This document shows positions 41,861 to 50,725 of a DNA stretch of 64,000 bases, in pieces. The notes beneath the pieces were generated by a model. That model did not search any database and was not told where the DNA came from. It saw only the letters and a program-made list of their open reading frames with translations. The stretch lies in the NCBI RefSeq assembly GCF_000434895.1, contig NZ_FR892814.1, forward strand, positions 13,396 through 77,395, written 5' to 3'. Source of the stretch: Phascolarctobacterium succinatutens CAG:287 (GTDB taxonomy: Bacteria; Bacillota; Negativicutes; Acidaminococcales; Acidaminococcaceae). Each line of letters begins with the position of its first letter. The first letter of the stretch is position 1. The translations under genes and the position numbers were made by a program.

Positions 41861-43393
41861 TCAGACACCTGCTTTCAAAATCTCATAAATTTTCTTCATA
41901 TCCAGGTTTTCACGGATGCTGTCGGCAAGAATATCGTATTGCTGACGTTTGTATTCCGCAAAGTTGATGGTCTGGATGTCCTCCATCTTTTTGCCCTTCT
42001 TGGCCAGCAGCGCTTCGACAATCTTTACGGCAATGCCATCGCCGTCAAAAACGCCATGTACATAAGTGCCGTAAACATTGAGCTTGCCCTCGGTGTTCTG
42101 AGAGCCTTCAGCCATAATCTCACCATCCTCGTGAATCGGGCTGATAGAGGTCAGTGCTGCCTCCTCCGGGAATTCGGTTACACCGGAGTGAATCTCGTAG
42201 CCATAAAGCGGCTGACCGCTCAGTGCGGAGAAAATGCCCTGCACCTTGCCGAATTTGCCGGCCATCTGGATGGTACGTTTCTTTTCGATAAAGGTGGTTT
42301 CAATGTTCAGCAGGCCCATGCCAGGAGTAACGTTGGCCTTGCCGGTGCCGTCCTCTTCGCCGTACGGATCGGAAATCTGCTTGCCCAGCATCTGGTAACC
42401 GCCGCAGACACCGAACACTACGGTACCGCTGTTAGCATGCTTCAAAATAGCAGCCTCCATACCGCTCTGGCGTAGCCATTTCAGGTCGCCGGTGGTATTT
42501 TTGGTACCGGGGATAATAATCATATCCGGCTGGCCCAGCTCGCGTACACTTGTTACATAGCGCAGGGATACGCCGGGAATCAGCTCGAATACGTTGAAGT
42601 CTGTATAGTTGGACATACGCGGAATGCGTACAACTGCAATATCAATCAGCTTAACCTCGCTGCGGCCGCTGATACGCTCGGAAAGGCTGTCCTCATCCTC
42701 GATATCAACCTTCAGCATCGGCAGCACGCCTACGATAGGTACGCCTGTTTTTTCTTCAATCATCTTCAGGCCGGGGCGCAGGATTTCTACGTCACCGCGG
42801 AACTTGTTGATGATAACACCCTTAACCATGGCTCTTTCGTCGTCCTCCAGCAGCATCAGCGTGCCGTAGATGGAAGCGAAAACGCCGCCACGGTCAATAT
42901 CTGCTACCAGCAGCACAGGAGCCTTAGCCATTTTAGCCATGCCCATGTTGACAAAATCGTCCTTTTTGATGTTGATTTCCGCCGGGCTGCCTGCACCCTC
43001 GATGCAGACGATATCGAATTTGGAAGCCAGCGTGTCAAACGCCTTCTGTACCTCCGGGCGCAAGGTATGCTTCATTGCATAATATTCGCCGGCCTTCATG
43101 GTACCGATTGCTTCGCCGTTGACAATAACCTGGGAACCGCTGTCGCTGGTAGGCTTCAGCAGAATAGGATTCATCAGTACGCTGGGCTCAATGTTGGCTG
43201 CTTCAGCCTGCACAACCTGTGCGCGTCCCATTTCCGCACCCTCGGCGGTGATAAAGGAATTCAGCGCCATGTTCTGGGATTTGAACGGTGCTACCTTGTA
43301 GCCGTCCTGATTGAATACACGGCATAAACCTGCTGTTACCAGGCTTTTGCCTGCATTGGACATGGTACCTACTATCATAAGTGCTTTTGCCAC
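41861..43393 (-). CDS. cbiP: Cobyric acid synthase
   Basis: Amidates four carboxylates of adenosylcobyrinate a,c-diamide using glutamine and ATP. A dethiobiotin-synthetase-like ATPase domain with P-loop GTMSNAGKSL fills the N-terminal half. A class I glutamine amidotransferase domain follows, with the Cys of GVCGGYQMLG and the His of VYGTYVHGVFDGD. I take the GTG at 43393 (protein begins AKALMIVGTMSN, as in relatives), one base after the stop of the upstream gene. An in-frame GTG at 43402 is less likely. At 510 residues the length is normal. Confidence 0.95.
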   Translation of the reverse strand: MAKALMIVGTMSNAGKSLVTAGLCRVFNQDGYKVAPFKSQNMALNSFITAEGAEMGRAQVVQAEAANIEPSVLMNPILLKPTSDSGSQVIVNGEAIGTMKAGEYYAMKHTLRPEVQKAFDTLASKFDIVCIEGAGSPAEINIKKDDFVNMGMAKMAKAPVLLVADIDRGGVFASIYGTLMLLEDDERAMVKGVIINKFRGDVEILRPGLKMIEEKTGVPIVGVLPMLKVDIEDEDSLSERISGRSEVKLIDIAVVRIPRMSNYTDFNVFELIPGVSLRYVTSVRELGQPDMIIIPGTKNTTGDLKWLRQSGMEAAILKHANSGTVVFGVCGGYQMLGKQISDPYGEEDGTGKANVTPGMGLLNIETTFIEKKRTIQMAGKFGKVQGIFSALSGQPLYGYEIHSGVTEFPEEAALTSISPIHEDGEIMAEGSQNTEGKLNVYGTYVHGVFDGDGIAVKIVEALLAKKGKKMEDIQTINFAEYKRQQYDILADSIRENLDMKKIYEILKAGV

Positions 43394-43394
43394 T

Positions 43395-44522
43395 TTAATC
43401 ACTCTCTTTCATCAAAAAGTCCAGTATGTCACGATAGCTTTGCAGCCTGATACTGTGACCTGTGGTATTAAGATAGCCTGCAATCACAGGCGTGCAGCCA
43501 TCACCGTGCTTGCCTGTTACCGAGCTGGTAACGTGGTCGCCGCAGATGATAAGCTTCAGTGGTTCATGATACTTTGCTGCTATAGTCTGTAAAAACTGGG
43601 CATCTATCCTGCTGATAAAATCAGCCTTAGCCTGATAATCATAGCGGTGCGAAGCCTCGTCACTGCCGTTGAAATGTGCAATAACGAAATCATCCTGCTG
43701 CAGCATAGCAAGCGTTGCTTCAGCCTTCGCCATAATGTCAGTATCAACATCGCCGGTTGCATTCGGCGGTGTTATTACATCCATGCCCAAGGCTCTGGCG
43801 ATGCCGCTGACAATCTCTGCCTTGCACACCGCCCCACCGCGCAGTCCGTGCAGACTGTCGAAGGAAGGGAGCACCTGGCGGGCTGAAGGTCCCCAGGGAT
43901 ACAGAATATATTGCAGGCCATCACGGGCAAAGGGCTGCAGCCGTTTTGCCGACTCCTGCAAAAAATAGTTAATGGACAAGGACTTACTGCGCAGCTCCTG
44001 CAGCAAAGCGCTTACATCCCCGCCTACACTTTCGTGCGGCGGCTCTACAGCGCAGTTCAGCACGCCGGCCTCCTTGTTCATCACTAAAAGATTACGATAT
44101 TCAGATAGATGGATAAATTCTATATCTTTAAGGATACCGTCACACTGCTTGGCAGCCTGTTGCATCTCAAGCGGCGTCAGCCCCTGCCCGTTGAAGGCAG
44201 CAAGACGGCCGTCAGCATCAACAGCAGCCAGATTGCAGCGCAGCACCATTTCATATTCAGAAATATCACGGTTGTGCGCCAACAGCTCCAGATAAGCACG
44301 GTTATGCGGTATATCCTTTTTATCTACACCCAGAAGCCGCAGAATACAGCTGCAGCTTTCGGGAATGATGTCATTTTCACATATGCTGAGGCTCCCAAGT
44401 GTCCCGGAAGCAGCCAGCGCATCCATCGCAGGATGCACCGCATGCTCAAAGGGAGTCTGTCCCTGCCATGCAGGAATCGGGGAATCACCTAAGCCATCAA
44501 TTAATACTAGTAAAGAGCGCAT
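43395..44522 (-). CDS. PGM-like alkaline-phosphatase-superfamily enzyme in the cobalamin operon
   Basis: A 375-residue relative of archaeal-type cofactor-independent phosphoglycerate mutase (ApgM). The metal-binding start VLIDGLGDS, the probable nucleophile Ser in IPESCSCILRLLGV, and the later metal motifs NGSDEASHRYD and ICGDHVTSS are in the right order. It is embedded in the cobalamin operon: its 5' end overlaps cobD by 16 bases, and its stop is one base from the cbiP start. Glycolytic PGM activity is therefore unlikely to be the main job. A phosphohydrolase or phosphomutase step such as alpha-ribazole-phosphate dephosphorylation is plausible, but that is inference. Confidence 0.8.
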   Translation of the reverse strand: MRSLLVLIDGLGDSPIPAWQGQTPFEHAVHPAMDALAASGTLGSLSICENDIIPESCSCILRLLGVDKKDIPHNRAYLELLAHNRDISEYEMVLRCNLAAVDADGRLAAFNGQGLTPLEMQQAAKQCDGILKDIEFIHLSEYRNLLVMNKEAGVLNCAVEPPHESVGGDVSALLQELRSKSLSINYFLQESAKRLQPFARDGLQYILYPWGPSARQVLPSFDSLHGLRGGAVCKAEIVSGIARALGMDVITPPNATGDVDTDIMAKAEATLAMLQQDDFVIAHFNGSDEASHRYDYQAKADFISRIDAQFLQTIAAKYHEPLKLIICGDHVTSSVTGKHGDGCTPVIAGYLNTTGHSIRLQSYRDILDFLMKESD

Positions 44523-45589
44523 GTTTTTATTGCTTCCTTAAGTGCTTTGATTAAACCGCGGTTCTGCACTCTCGTTTTGACCGCGATACGATAATAGCCT
44601 GCCTGCAGGTTGTGGTAGTTGGCGCATGAACGTATCAGATAGCCACGCTCATGCAGCAGCTCCGGAAGATTTTCCGGCTGCGGCAGATAAAAGAAAATAT
44701 AGTTGGCCTCCGAGCCGTACACCTTGGCACCCAAAGCCGTAAGCTGGTTACGCAGATAGCTGCGCTCCTGCTCAATCAGCTTAAAGGATTTAGCCAGATA
44801 TTCGTGCTCCTTTAAAGCAGCCTTGCCTGCCTCCTGCGCCAGAATGGAAACGTTCCAGTCCTGACCGCTCTGATGCAGTGCTGTGTTCAGCTCACTGCTG
44901 CCGCTGAGACAGTAGCCTAAGCGGATGCCCGGCATTGCAAAGGTTTTGGTGAAGGCCTTGAGGATAATCAGCTCAGGATAGGTTGCCAGCAAATCACGCA
45001 TGCTGAAGGCCTTTTCCTCACTGACAAAATCCATAAAGCATTCATCTATCAAAAGATGGGCTCCTACCAGACGGCATTTGTCGAGAATCTGCACCATCAG
45101 CTCACGGCTCGTCAGCTGGCCGGTAGGATTATTGGGATTACAGATAACAACTAAATCTGTTTCAGGCGTAATCGCAGCGACAATATCATTGTCAGCAGCA
45201 AAATCACGCGCCTCCTGCAGATTATAATAGCTTATTTTGCAGTCTACCGTACGCAGAGCCTTTTCGTAATCAGCAAAGGTGGGTGCCAGAAGCAGTGCAC
45301 GTCCGGGCTTCAAGGCCAGCGCCAGACGGAACAGCACATCGGCCGCACCGTTACCGAAGAAAATGTACTCCTGCGGCAGCTGCAGATAGCTTGCGGTCAC
45401 CTCTGCCAGCTCGCGGCAGAAGGGATCAGGATAGTTGATACAAAGCTTTAAAGCCTGTTGAACGGCCTGCTTTATACCAAGCGGCAGGCCAAGAGGATTG
45501 ATATTGGCGGAATAATCTACGAAGGGGCGACCATCCTTGGTCAGCTTTTCCGTATAGATATCTCCACCGTGTTCGTATTTATACATCAT
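44507..45589 (-). CDS. cobD: Threonine-phosphate decarboxylase (aminotransferase class I fold)
   Basis: PLP enzyme that makes (R)-1-amino-2-propanol O-2-phosphate, the linker joining the corrin ring to the lower ligand. Visible features are the N-terminal HGGDIY and YSANINPLGLP of the family, NPNNPTG, the DECFMDF loop, and the PLP-binding Lys in FTKTFAMPGIRLGY. The length is 360 residues. It lies 12 bases after cbiB, whose product consumes the linker. This follows the Salmonella naming, in which CobD is the decarboxylase. Confidence 0.94.
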   Translation of the reverse strand: MMYKYEHGGDIYTEKLTKDGRPFVDYSANINPLGLPLGIKQAVQQALKLCINYPDPFCRELAEVTASYLQLPQEYIFFGNGAADVLFRLALALKPGRALLLAPTFADYEKALRTVDCKISYYNLQEARDFAADNDIVAAITPETDLVVICNPNNPTGQLTSRELMVQILDKCRLVGAHLLIDECFMDFVSEEKAFSMRDLLATYPELIILKAFTKTFAMPGIRLGYCLSGSSELNTALHQSGQDWNVSILAQEAGKAALKEHEYLAKSFKLIEQERSYLRNQLTALGAKVYGSEANYIFFYLPQPENLPELLHERGYLIRSCANYHNLQAGYYRIAVKTRVQNRGLIKALKEAIKTCALY

Positions 45590-45601
45590 CTTCTACCTGC
45601 T

Positions 45602-46570
45602 TCATTTCAAAATAAGACTGTTCACCAAAAAAATCAAGGAAAACAGCAACAGGCTGAGAACAGCCGTCATATACAGTAAATTGTTGGTGGTAACTATATC
45701 CTCGGGGCACACCGGACGGATGTCATCGCCGATGGTTTCCTTGTGGACGAGCTTACCGAAATAAAAATGATCGCCGCCGAGCTGGATGTTCAAGGCACCG
45801 GCCGTAACTGATTCCGTCATTGCGGAATTAGGACTGAGATGATGATAGCGGTCGCGCCAGAATGTTTTCCACGCTCTCTTGGCATCAAGATTAAGGAAAT
45901 AAGATGCCACAATCATTACCAGACCAGTAATACGCGCGGGAATCAGATTGGCCAAATCATCTAGCTTGGCAGCACAGCGTCCAAAATAAAGATACGTGTC
46001 ATTTTTATAACCGACCATGGAATCCATAGTATTGATGCCTTTATACAAAAAGGCCAAAGGAGCGCCGCCGATAAACATATAGAACATCGGAGCGATGATG
46101 CCGTCGGCAGTATTTTCCGCAACGGTTTCTACTGCACCCTTAGTCACCTCTGCAGCATCAAGTTCTTTTGTATCACGCCCAACGATCCATGAAAGCTTCA
46201 GTCTTGCATCAACAAGATCGTTATCCTTCAGGGCTGTGTATACCTTCATGCTTTCGTCACGCAGACATTTTGTAGCAAAGATCTGGTAGCACATAACGGT
46301 TTCCAGAGCAAAACGCAGCCAGGGGTTAACCTGTTCCGCCAGCGTCAGCACAGCAAACGGCACGGCAAAGGTAAAAACCAGAACGATTATTACCATCAAG
46401 GCACCGCCGAGCAGTAATGCTGTCTCGCCGGGAGCAAGCATACGCCGCAGTTTTTTATCCAGAAATCCTATTAAATTGCCAATTAAGCAGATTGGATGCG
46501 GCAACCAATGCGGGTCACCGAAAATCAAATCTAAAATAAAACCTGCTACAATTGCGCCTAAGGTCATCAT
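45602..46570 (-). CDS. cbiB: Adenosylcobinamide-phosphate synthase
   Basis: Integral membrane protein that condenses adenosylcobyrate with aminopropanol phosphate. The N-terminal FILDLIFGDPHWLPHPICLIG is a strong CbiB signature. The conserved ETVAENTADGIIAPMFYMFIGGAPLAFLYKGINTMDSMVGYKND segment follows, and several hydrophobic helices are visible. The length is 322 residues. GGGGAG precedes a double ATG (46570 or 46567). It stands 36 bases after cbiA. Confidence 0.96.
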   Translation of the reverse strand: MMTLGAIVAGFILDLIFGDPHWLPHPICLIGNLIGFLDKKLRRMLAPGETALLLGGALMVIIVLVFTFAVPFAVLTLAEQVNPWLRFALETVMCYQIFATKCLRDESMKVYTALKDNDLVDARLKLSWIVGRDTKELDAAEVTKGAVETVAENTADGIIAPMFYMFIGGAPLAFLYKGINTMDSMVGYKNDTYLYFGRCAAKLDDLANLIPARITGLVMIVASYFLNLDAKRAWKTFWRDRYHHLSPNSAMTESVTAGALNIQLGGDHFYFGKLVHKETIGDDIRPVCPEDIVTTNNLLYMTAVLSLLLFSLIFLVNSLILK

Positions 46571-46606
46571 CTAAGCAAACTCCCCTTTTCAGCAGTCTGT
46601 CGACTG

Positions 46607-47968
46607 CTATTTAGCAGCATACGCTGCACATTGTTTGATAAAGCTGCGGGCAAATTCAGGATTGCCCCACAGATGGATGTGCGGATAACCGGCATAAAGA
46701 GTCGGCGTAGTATTCGCGCATTCCCAGCTGCCGCGGCCGGAAGCCTTGGCAGCTATAAAGCTTGCACCGTTGTTGGTGCTGTCAGAGTAATGGAACTCGT
46801 GTCCGTTGATTGTTCCACCGGCAGGACACAGCAGATTATCCTGCTGCGCCGTCAGGTGCACATATCCGAAGCGCGTCAGCTTTTTAGTCATGGCCGATTC
46901 GCCCTTCAATGCACCAACCCAGCTGTACAGCTTATCGCCGTCGCGATAATGCTCCAGCAGATACATGAAGCCGCCGCATTCTGCAAAACAAGGCATACCG
47001 CCGTCGATGGCAGTTTTCAGCTCCTGCAGCAGCGTTTTGTTGTCTGCCAATTGCTGTGCGTAAAGCTCAGGATAGCCTCCGCCCAATACAAGGCCGCTGA
47101 TGTTCTCCGGGAGATGCGCATCAGCTATCGGGCTGAAGGGTACGAGCTCTGCACCAAGCTCAGCTAAGAGGTCAAGTGCGTCCTGATAGTAGAAACAGAA
47201 GGCTTTGTCCATAGCGACTGCCACACGCATGCGTCCGACGGGTTCAAGGCTTACCTCGTCATACGCAAGCGGTGCGGCCTGGGCCGCTACCTGCAGCAGG
47301 CCGTCCAAATCAACCGATTTGGCTACCTGAGCTGCCAGCTTGGCAACTATCTGCTGTAAATCTCCTATTTCTTCGGCTGTAACCAAACCTAAATGACGGC
47401 TTTCAAAGTTACAGTCCTGCATTACCGGGAAGTAGCCTAACAGCTTCACACCGGCTTCGCGTTCAATTACATCCTTATAGAAAAGATAGCTCATCGGATT
47501 AACATTGTTCAGAATAGCGCCGACGATGTGGCTGTCACTGCGGAATTCCTTAAAGCCCTTGATGGTCGCAGCAATGGATAAGGCGGCTCCTTTGCCGTTG
47601 ACAACCAATACTACCGGAACATCGCAGGTGCAGGCCAGGTCGTAAGCACTGGCTTCCGTGGTTTTACCCATGCCGTCGTAAAAGCCCATCGCTCCTTCAA
47701 AGACAGCTACATCCGCATGGCGTGCATTTTTTGCCACCAGATAACGCGTTGTAGCCTGCCCCAGCATGAACAGATCCAGATTGCGGGATTTTGCTCCGAT
47801 AACACGAGAATGAAACATCGGGTCAATATAATCAGGTCCTGATTTGAAGGCTGCCACAGACAGCCCTTTTTCCATCAGCGCCTTCAGCAGGCCGCAAACG
47901 ATAGTTGTCTTGCCGCTGCCGCTACCGGGAGCACTGATCATAAAACGTGGAACTTTTACTTCAGCCAT
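46607..47968 (-). CDS. cbiA: Cobyrinate a,c-diamide synthase
   Basis: A 453-residue ATP- and glutamine-dependent amidase that acts on cobyrinate side chains a and c. The N-terminal P-loop is APGSGSGKTT. The middle has SGPDYIDPMFH, and the C-terminal glutamine amidotransferase domain contains GLVLGGGYPELYA and the nucleophile Cys in FAECGGFMYL. The ATG follows the cbiET stop after one base, with an AGGAAG ribosome-binding site inside the upstream gene. Confidence 0.96.
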   Translation of the reverse strand: MAEVKVPRFMISAPGSGSGKTTIVCGLLKALMEKGLSVAAFKSGPDYIDPMFHSRVIGAKSRNLDLFMLGQATTRYLVAKNARHADVAVFEGAMGFYDGMGKTTEASAYDLACTCDVPVVLVVNGKGAALSIAATIKGFKEFRSDSHIVGAILNNVNPMSYLFYKDVIEREAGVKLLGYFPVMQDCNFESRHLGLVTAEEIGDLQQIVAKLAAQVAKSVDLDGLLQVAAQAAPLAYDEVSLEPVGRMRVAVAMDKAFCFYYQDALDLLAELGAELVPFSPIADAHLPENISGLVLGGGYPELYAQQLADNKTLLQELKTAIDGGMPCFAECGGFMYLLEHYRDGDKLYSWVGALKGESAMTKKLTRFGYVHLTAQQDNLLCPAGGTINGHEFHYSDSTNNGASFIAAKASGRGSWECANTTPTLYAGYPHIHLWGNPEFARSFIKQCAAYAAK

Positions 47969-47969
47969 G

Positions 47970-49193
47970 TTAATCTTCCTTCTTCAATGCAGTCATTACA
48001 TATACAGGGTTTTGTGCCATCATCAGGTTGTAGCTGCCCAGATGCTTGCTGCGCGCTACAAACACATTGACGATTTCCAGACTGTAAGCGGGATGCTCCT
48101 TGTAATAAGCAGCAACCTCTGCCAGAGTTTCTACCGTAATGGCATTGATTACAATACGGCAGTCACTGTTCTTGGCATAAATTACGTCCAGCATTTCACA
48201 CAAATCGCCGCCGCTGCCGCCTACGAAAACACAATCGGGAGCAGGCATGGCTTTAATGTTTTCCAAAGCTTCACCGGCAATAATCTCCAGATTGTCAACG
48301 CCAAATAAGGCCTTGTTCTTTCCGAGGAGCTCAACAGCAACAGGGTTGCGCTCAAAGGCCCAAACCTTACCCCGGCTGGCAAGCAATGCCAGCTCAATGG
48401 AGCAGGAGCCTGTACCGGCACCAATGTCATAAATAATATCTGTAGCCTTCGGCTGCAGCTTGGACATCGATACGCTGCGTACCTCCTGTTTGGTCATGGG
48501 CACCTTGCTGCGCTGGAACAGGTCATCGGCAAGGCCGTGTACGGTAGAGGTAAAGCTTTGCGCATCCTCGTTCAAAATCATCATTACGGACAAGGACGGG
48601 AAATCCAAGGCACTAATTTCTTCCGCCGTACCGCTGGTAATTTTTTCTTCAGGATACGAAAGGTTTTCACCTACATAGACCTGAACCTGACCAAGACCAT
48701 GCTCGCACAGCTGTGCGCACAGCTTTTGCGGAGAATTTTCTCCGCCGGTCAAGGAAAATACTTTTTTGTTACGGGCAACTGCCGCTACCAGGTTTTGTGT
48801 GCGTCCGTGCATGCTGACGATTTTAGCGTCATCCCAGGACAGCTGCAGCTTGGAGGAAAAATATACCAGGCTGCTGATGCCACAGTAGCGAACACATTCA
48901 CAATCCGGCAGCTTACCGCTGATGGTTTTGGCGAGGCTGAAAAAGCCTACATCGCCGGAAACCAGCACCGCCAGCACATCCTTTTCAGGCTGTGCCTGCG
49001 CTGCAATCTCAGCAATAGCAGCTGTTTTAATTGTATCATATACAGTTTTACTGCTGTCTGCAAAAGCAGCCAGCATGCGTTTGTCGCCAATCAGGATATT
49101 ACTTGAGGCAATAGCCTGACGTGCTTCGCCGGTCAGCAAATCGGGGTTACCAGGGCCGATACCGACGATGTTTACGCGCAATTTTTGCGACAT
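47970..49193 (-). CDS. cbiET: Fused cobalt-precorrin-7 methyltransferase (CbiE-CbiT)
   Basis: A 407-residue fusion equivalent to CobL. The N-terminal domain (about 1-205) is a tetrapyrrole methylase with VGIGPGNPDLLT and LVSGDVGFFS (CbiE, C5 methylation). The C-terminal domain (about 215-405) is a Rossmann methyltransferase with DIGAGTGSCSIE and VFVGGSGGDL (CbiT, C15 methylation and decarboxylation). The ATG at 49193 is chosen because AAGGAGG lies 10 bases upstream; the earlier TTG is too close to it. It lies 27 bases after cbiJ. Confidence 0.95.
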   Translation of the reverse strand: MSQKLRVNIVGIGPGNPDLLTGEARQAIASSNILIGDKRMLAAFADSSKTVYDTIKTAAIAEIAAQAQPEKDVLAVLVSGDVGFFSLAKTISGKLPDCECVRYCGISSLVYFSSKLQLSWDDAKIVSMHGRTQNLVAAVARNKKVFSLTGGENSPQKLCAQLCEHGLGQVQVYVGENLSYPEEKITSGTAEEISALDFPSLSVMMILNEDAQSFTSTVHGLADDLFQRSKVPMTKQEVRSVSMSKLQPKATDIIYDIGAGTGSCSIELALLASRGKVWAFERNPVAVELLGKNKALFGVDNLEIIAGEALENIKAMPAPDCVFVGGSGGDLCEMLDVIYAKNSDCRIVINAITVETLAEVAAYYKEHPAYSLEIVNVFVARSKHLGSYNLMMAQNPVYVMTALKKED

Positions 49194-49220
49194 AGGAAGC
49201 AAGCCTCCTTTTTATTTATA

Positions 49221-49985
49221 TCAATTACCGGCAGCAAAATGCTGCTTGAGGTAATCAACAATCTCACTATAGCCGGCACCGGTTTCTTCCTGTGCACGGC
49301 CGATGACTATCAGCTTAGCGCCGGCAGCTGCCGCTGCCTCCACCTTTTCATCAAAGCCGCCGACAGCACCGGAATCCTTGGTCACCATGAACTTGCTGCC
49401 ATACTTTTTCAGCATAGCGACATTCAGCTCCTTGCTGAACGGTCCCTGCATACAGATAATATGCGCAGGCTTGTAACCAAGCTTCAAGGCAATCTGCAGA
49501 CTGCTTTCCAGCGGCAGGATACGCAGAACGATACGCTCGGCGTAATCATGCACAGCGGTGAAGTCCGGCAGGTTCTTGCTTCCGGTAGTCAGGAAGATGC
49601 CACCGTCCAGATGATTCAGAAGCTCGACGGCTTCCGCAAAATCGTGGACGGTAATGTAATCGCCGCCCTCGCCCGACGGACGCACCAGACGCAGATATTC
49701 AACCTGCTCGGTGCTGCAGGCCTCCTGCACCGTTGCCGTAACAACGGTAGCATAAGGATGCGTAGCGTCAATGACGCAGGCAGGGCGATGCTCCTGAATA
49801 AAGGCACGCATAGCTGCAAGGTCCATACGCTCTGCCATGACGGTCATTCTGGGCTGCGGCTCAATCAAGGACGCGCCGTAATCCGTAGCAACAGAAACAT
49901 ACAGCTCCACCGGCAGCTTAGCCAGCTCCTTAATCAGGCGGCGTCCCTCACTGGTACCACCGATAAGCCAAATTACCGGTTTCAT
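49221..49985 (-). CDS. cbiJ: Cobalt-precorrin-6A reductase
   Basis: NAD(P)H-dependent reductase of 254 residues (CobK/CbiJ). The start IWLIGGTSEGR, the DATHPYA motif and YLRLVRPS are characteristic. TTGSKNL and MQGPFSKELN lie in the second half, with FMVTKDSGAVGGFDEKVEAA near the C-terminus. Its start overlaps the cbiH stop by four bases (ATGA), so translation is coupled. Confidence 0.94.
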   Translation of the reverse strand: MKPVIWLIGGTSEGRRLIKELAKLPVELYVSVATDYGASLIEPQPRMTVMAERMDLAAMRAFIQEHRPACVIDATHPYATVVTATVQEACSTEQVEYLRLVRPSGEGGDYITVHDFAEAVELLNHLDGGIFLTTGSKNLPDFTAVHDYAERIVLRILPLESSLQIALKLGYKPAHIICMQGPFSKELNVAMLKKYGSKFMVTKDSGAVGGFDEKVEAAAAAGAKLIVIGRAQEETGAGYSEIVDYLKQHFAAGN

Positions 49986-50713
49986 GCCAGCTTGTAACCA
50001 CGCGGGGTTACCATACGGCCATTGATTACTTCGGTCTGGGTGTTGCCGATAATAACAGTAGAGAACATATCTACCTGTTTATCGCGCAGCTCTGCCAGAG
50101 TAGTCAGTTCAAAGTCCTGACCATCGCGGCCGATGTTGCGTACAATGCCTGCAGGAATGGTACCAGGCTGATTTTTCAGCATAATATCGCAAGCCTTTTG
50201 CAGATAATCATGACGCTTGTGGCTGGAAGGGTTGTACAGACAGATGCAGAAATCGCCTTTGGAAGCGCAGTCAAGACGCTTCTCGATTTTTTCCCACGGA
50301 GTCAGCAAATCGCTGAGGGAAATCAGGCAGAAGTCGCTGATCAGCGGTGCACCCAATACAGCAGCGCCGGAGCATGCGGCGGTAATGCCGGGAACAACCT
50401 CAATTTCAATTTCAGGGTGGTCCTTGGCAACCTGGCACATAATGCCGGCCATGCCGTAAACGCCTGCGTCGCCGCTGGAAATCATAGCAACGGTTTTGCC
50501 CTTCAGAGCTTCATCAAGTGCCAGCTTGCAGCGGTCAACCTCTTTACGCATACCGTTGGAGAGGAATTCCTTCTCCTTGAAATCTTCCTTAATCAGGTTA
50601 ACGTATACATTGTAGCCTGCAATAACATCGCAGGACTTCAGTGCGTCGTAAGCTCTTTTGGTCATTTGCTCTACGCCGCCGGGGCCAAGGCCCACAACAA
50701 ATAATTTACCCAT
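49982..50713 (-). CDS. cbiH: Cobalt-precorrin-3 C17-methyltransferase
   Basis: SAM-dependent tetrapyrrole methylase of 243 residues that drives ring contraction. VVGLGPGG at the N-terminus, the SSGDAGVYGMAG loop, VVPGITAACSGAAVLGAP and LYNPSSHKR fit CbiH/CobJ. There is no fused CbiG or ferredoxin domain. It lies 12 bases after cbiG. Confidence 0.95.
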   Translation of the reverse strand: MGKLFVVGLGPGGVEQMTKRAYDALKSCDVIAGYNVYVNLIKEDFKEKEFLSNGMRKEVDRCKLALDEALKGKTVAMISSGDAGVYGMAGIMCQVAKDHPEIEIEVVPGITAACSGAAVLGAPLISDFCLISLSDLLTPWEKIEKRLDCASKGDFCICLYNPSSHKRHDYLQKACDIMLKNQPGTIPAGIVRNIGRDGQDFELTTLAELRDKQVDMFSTVIIGNTQTEVINGRMVTPRGYKLA

Positions 50714-50725
50714 TATCTCGTCTCC

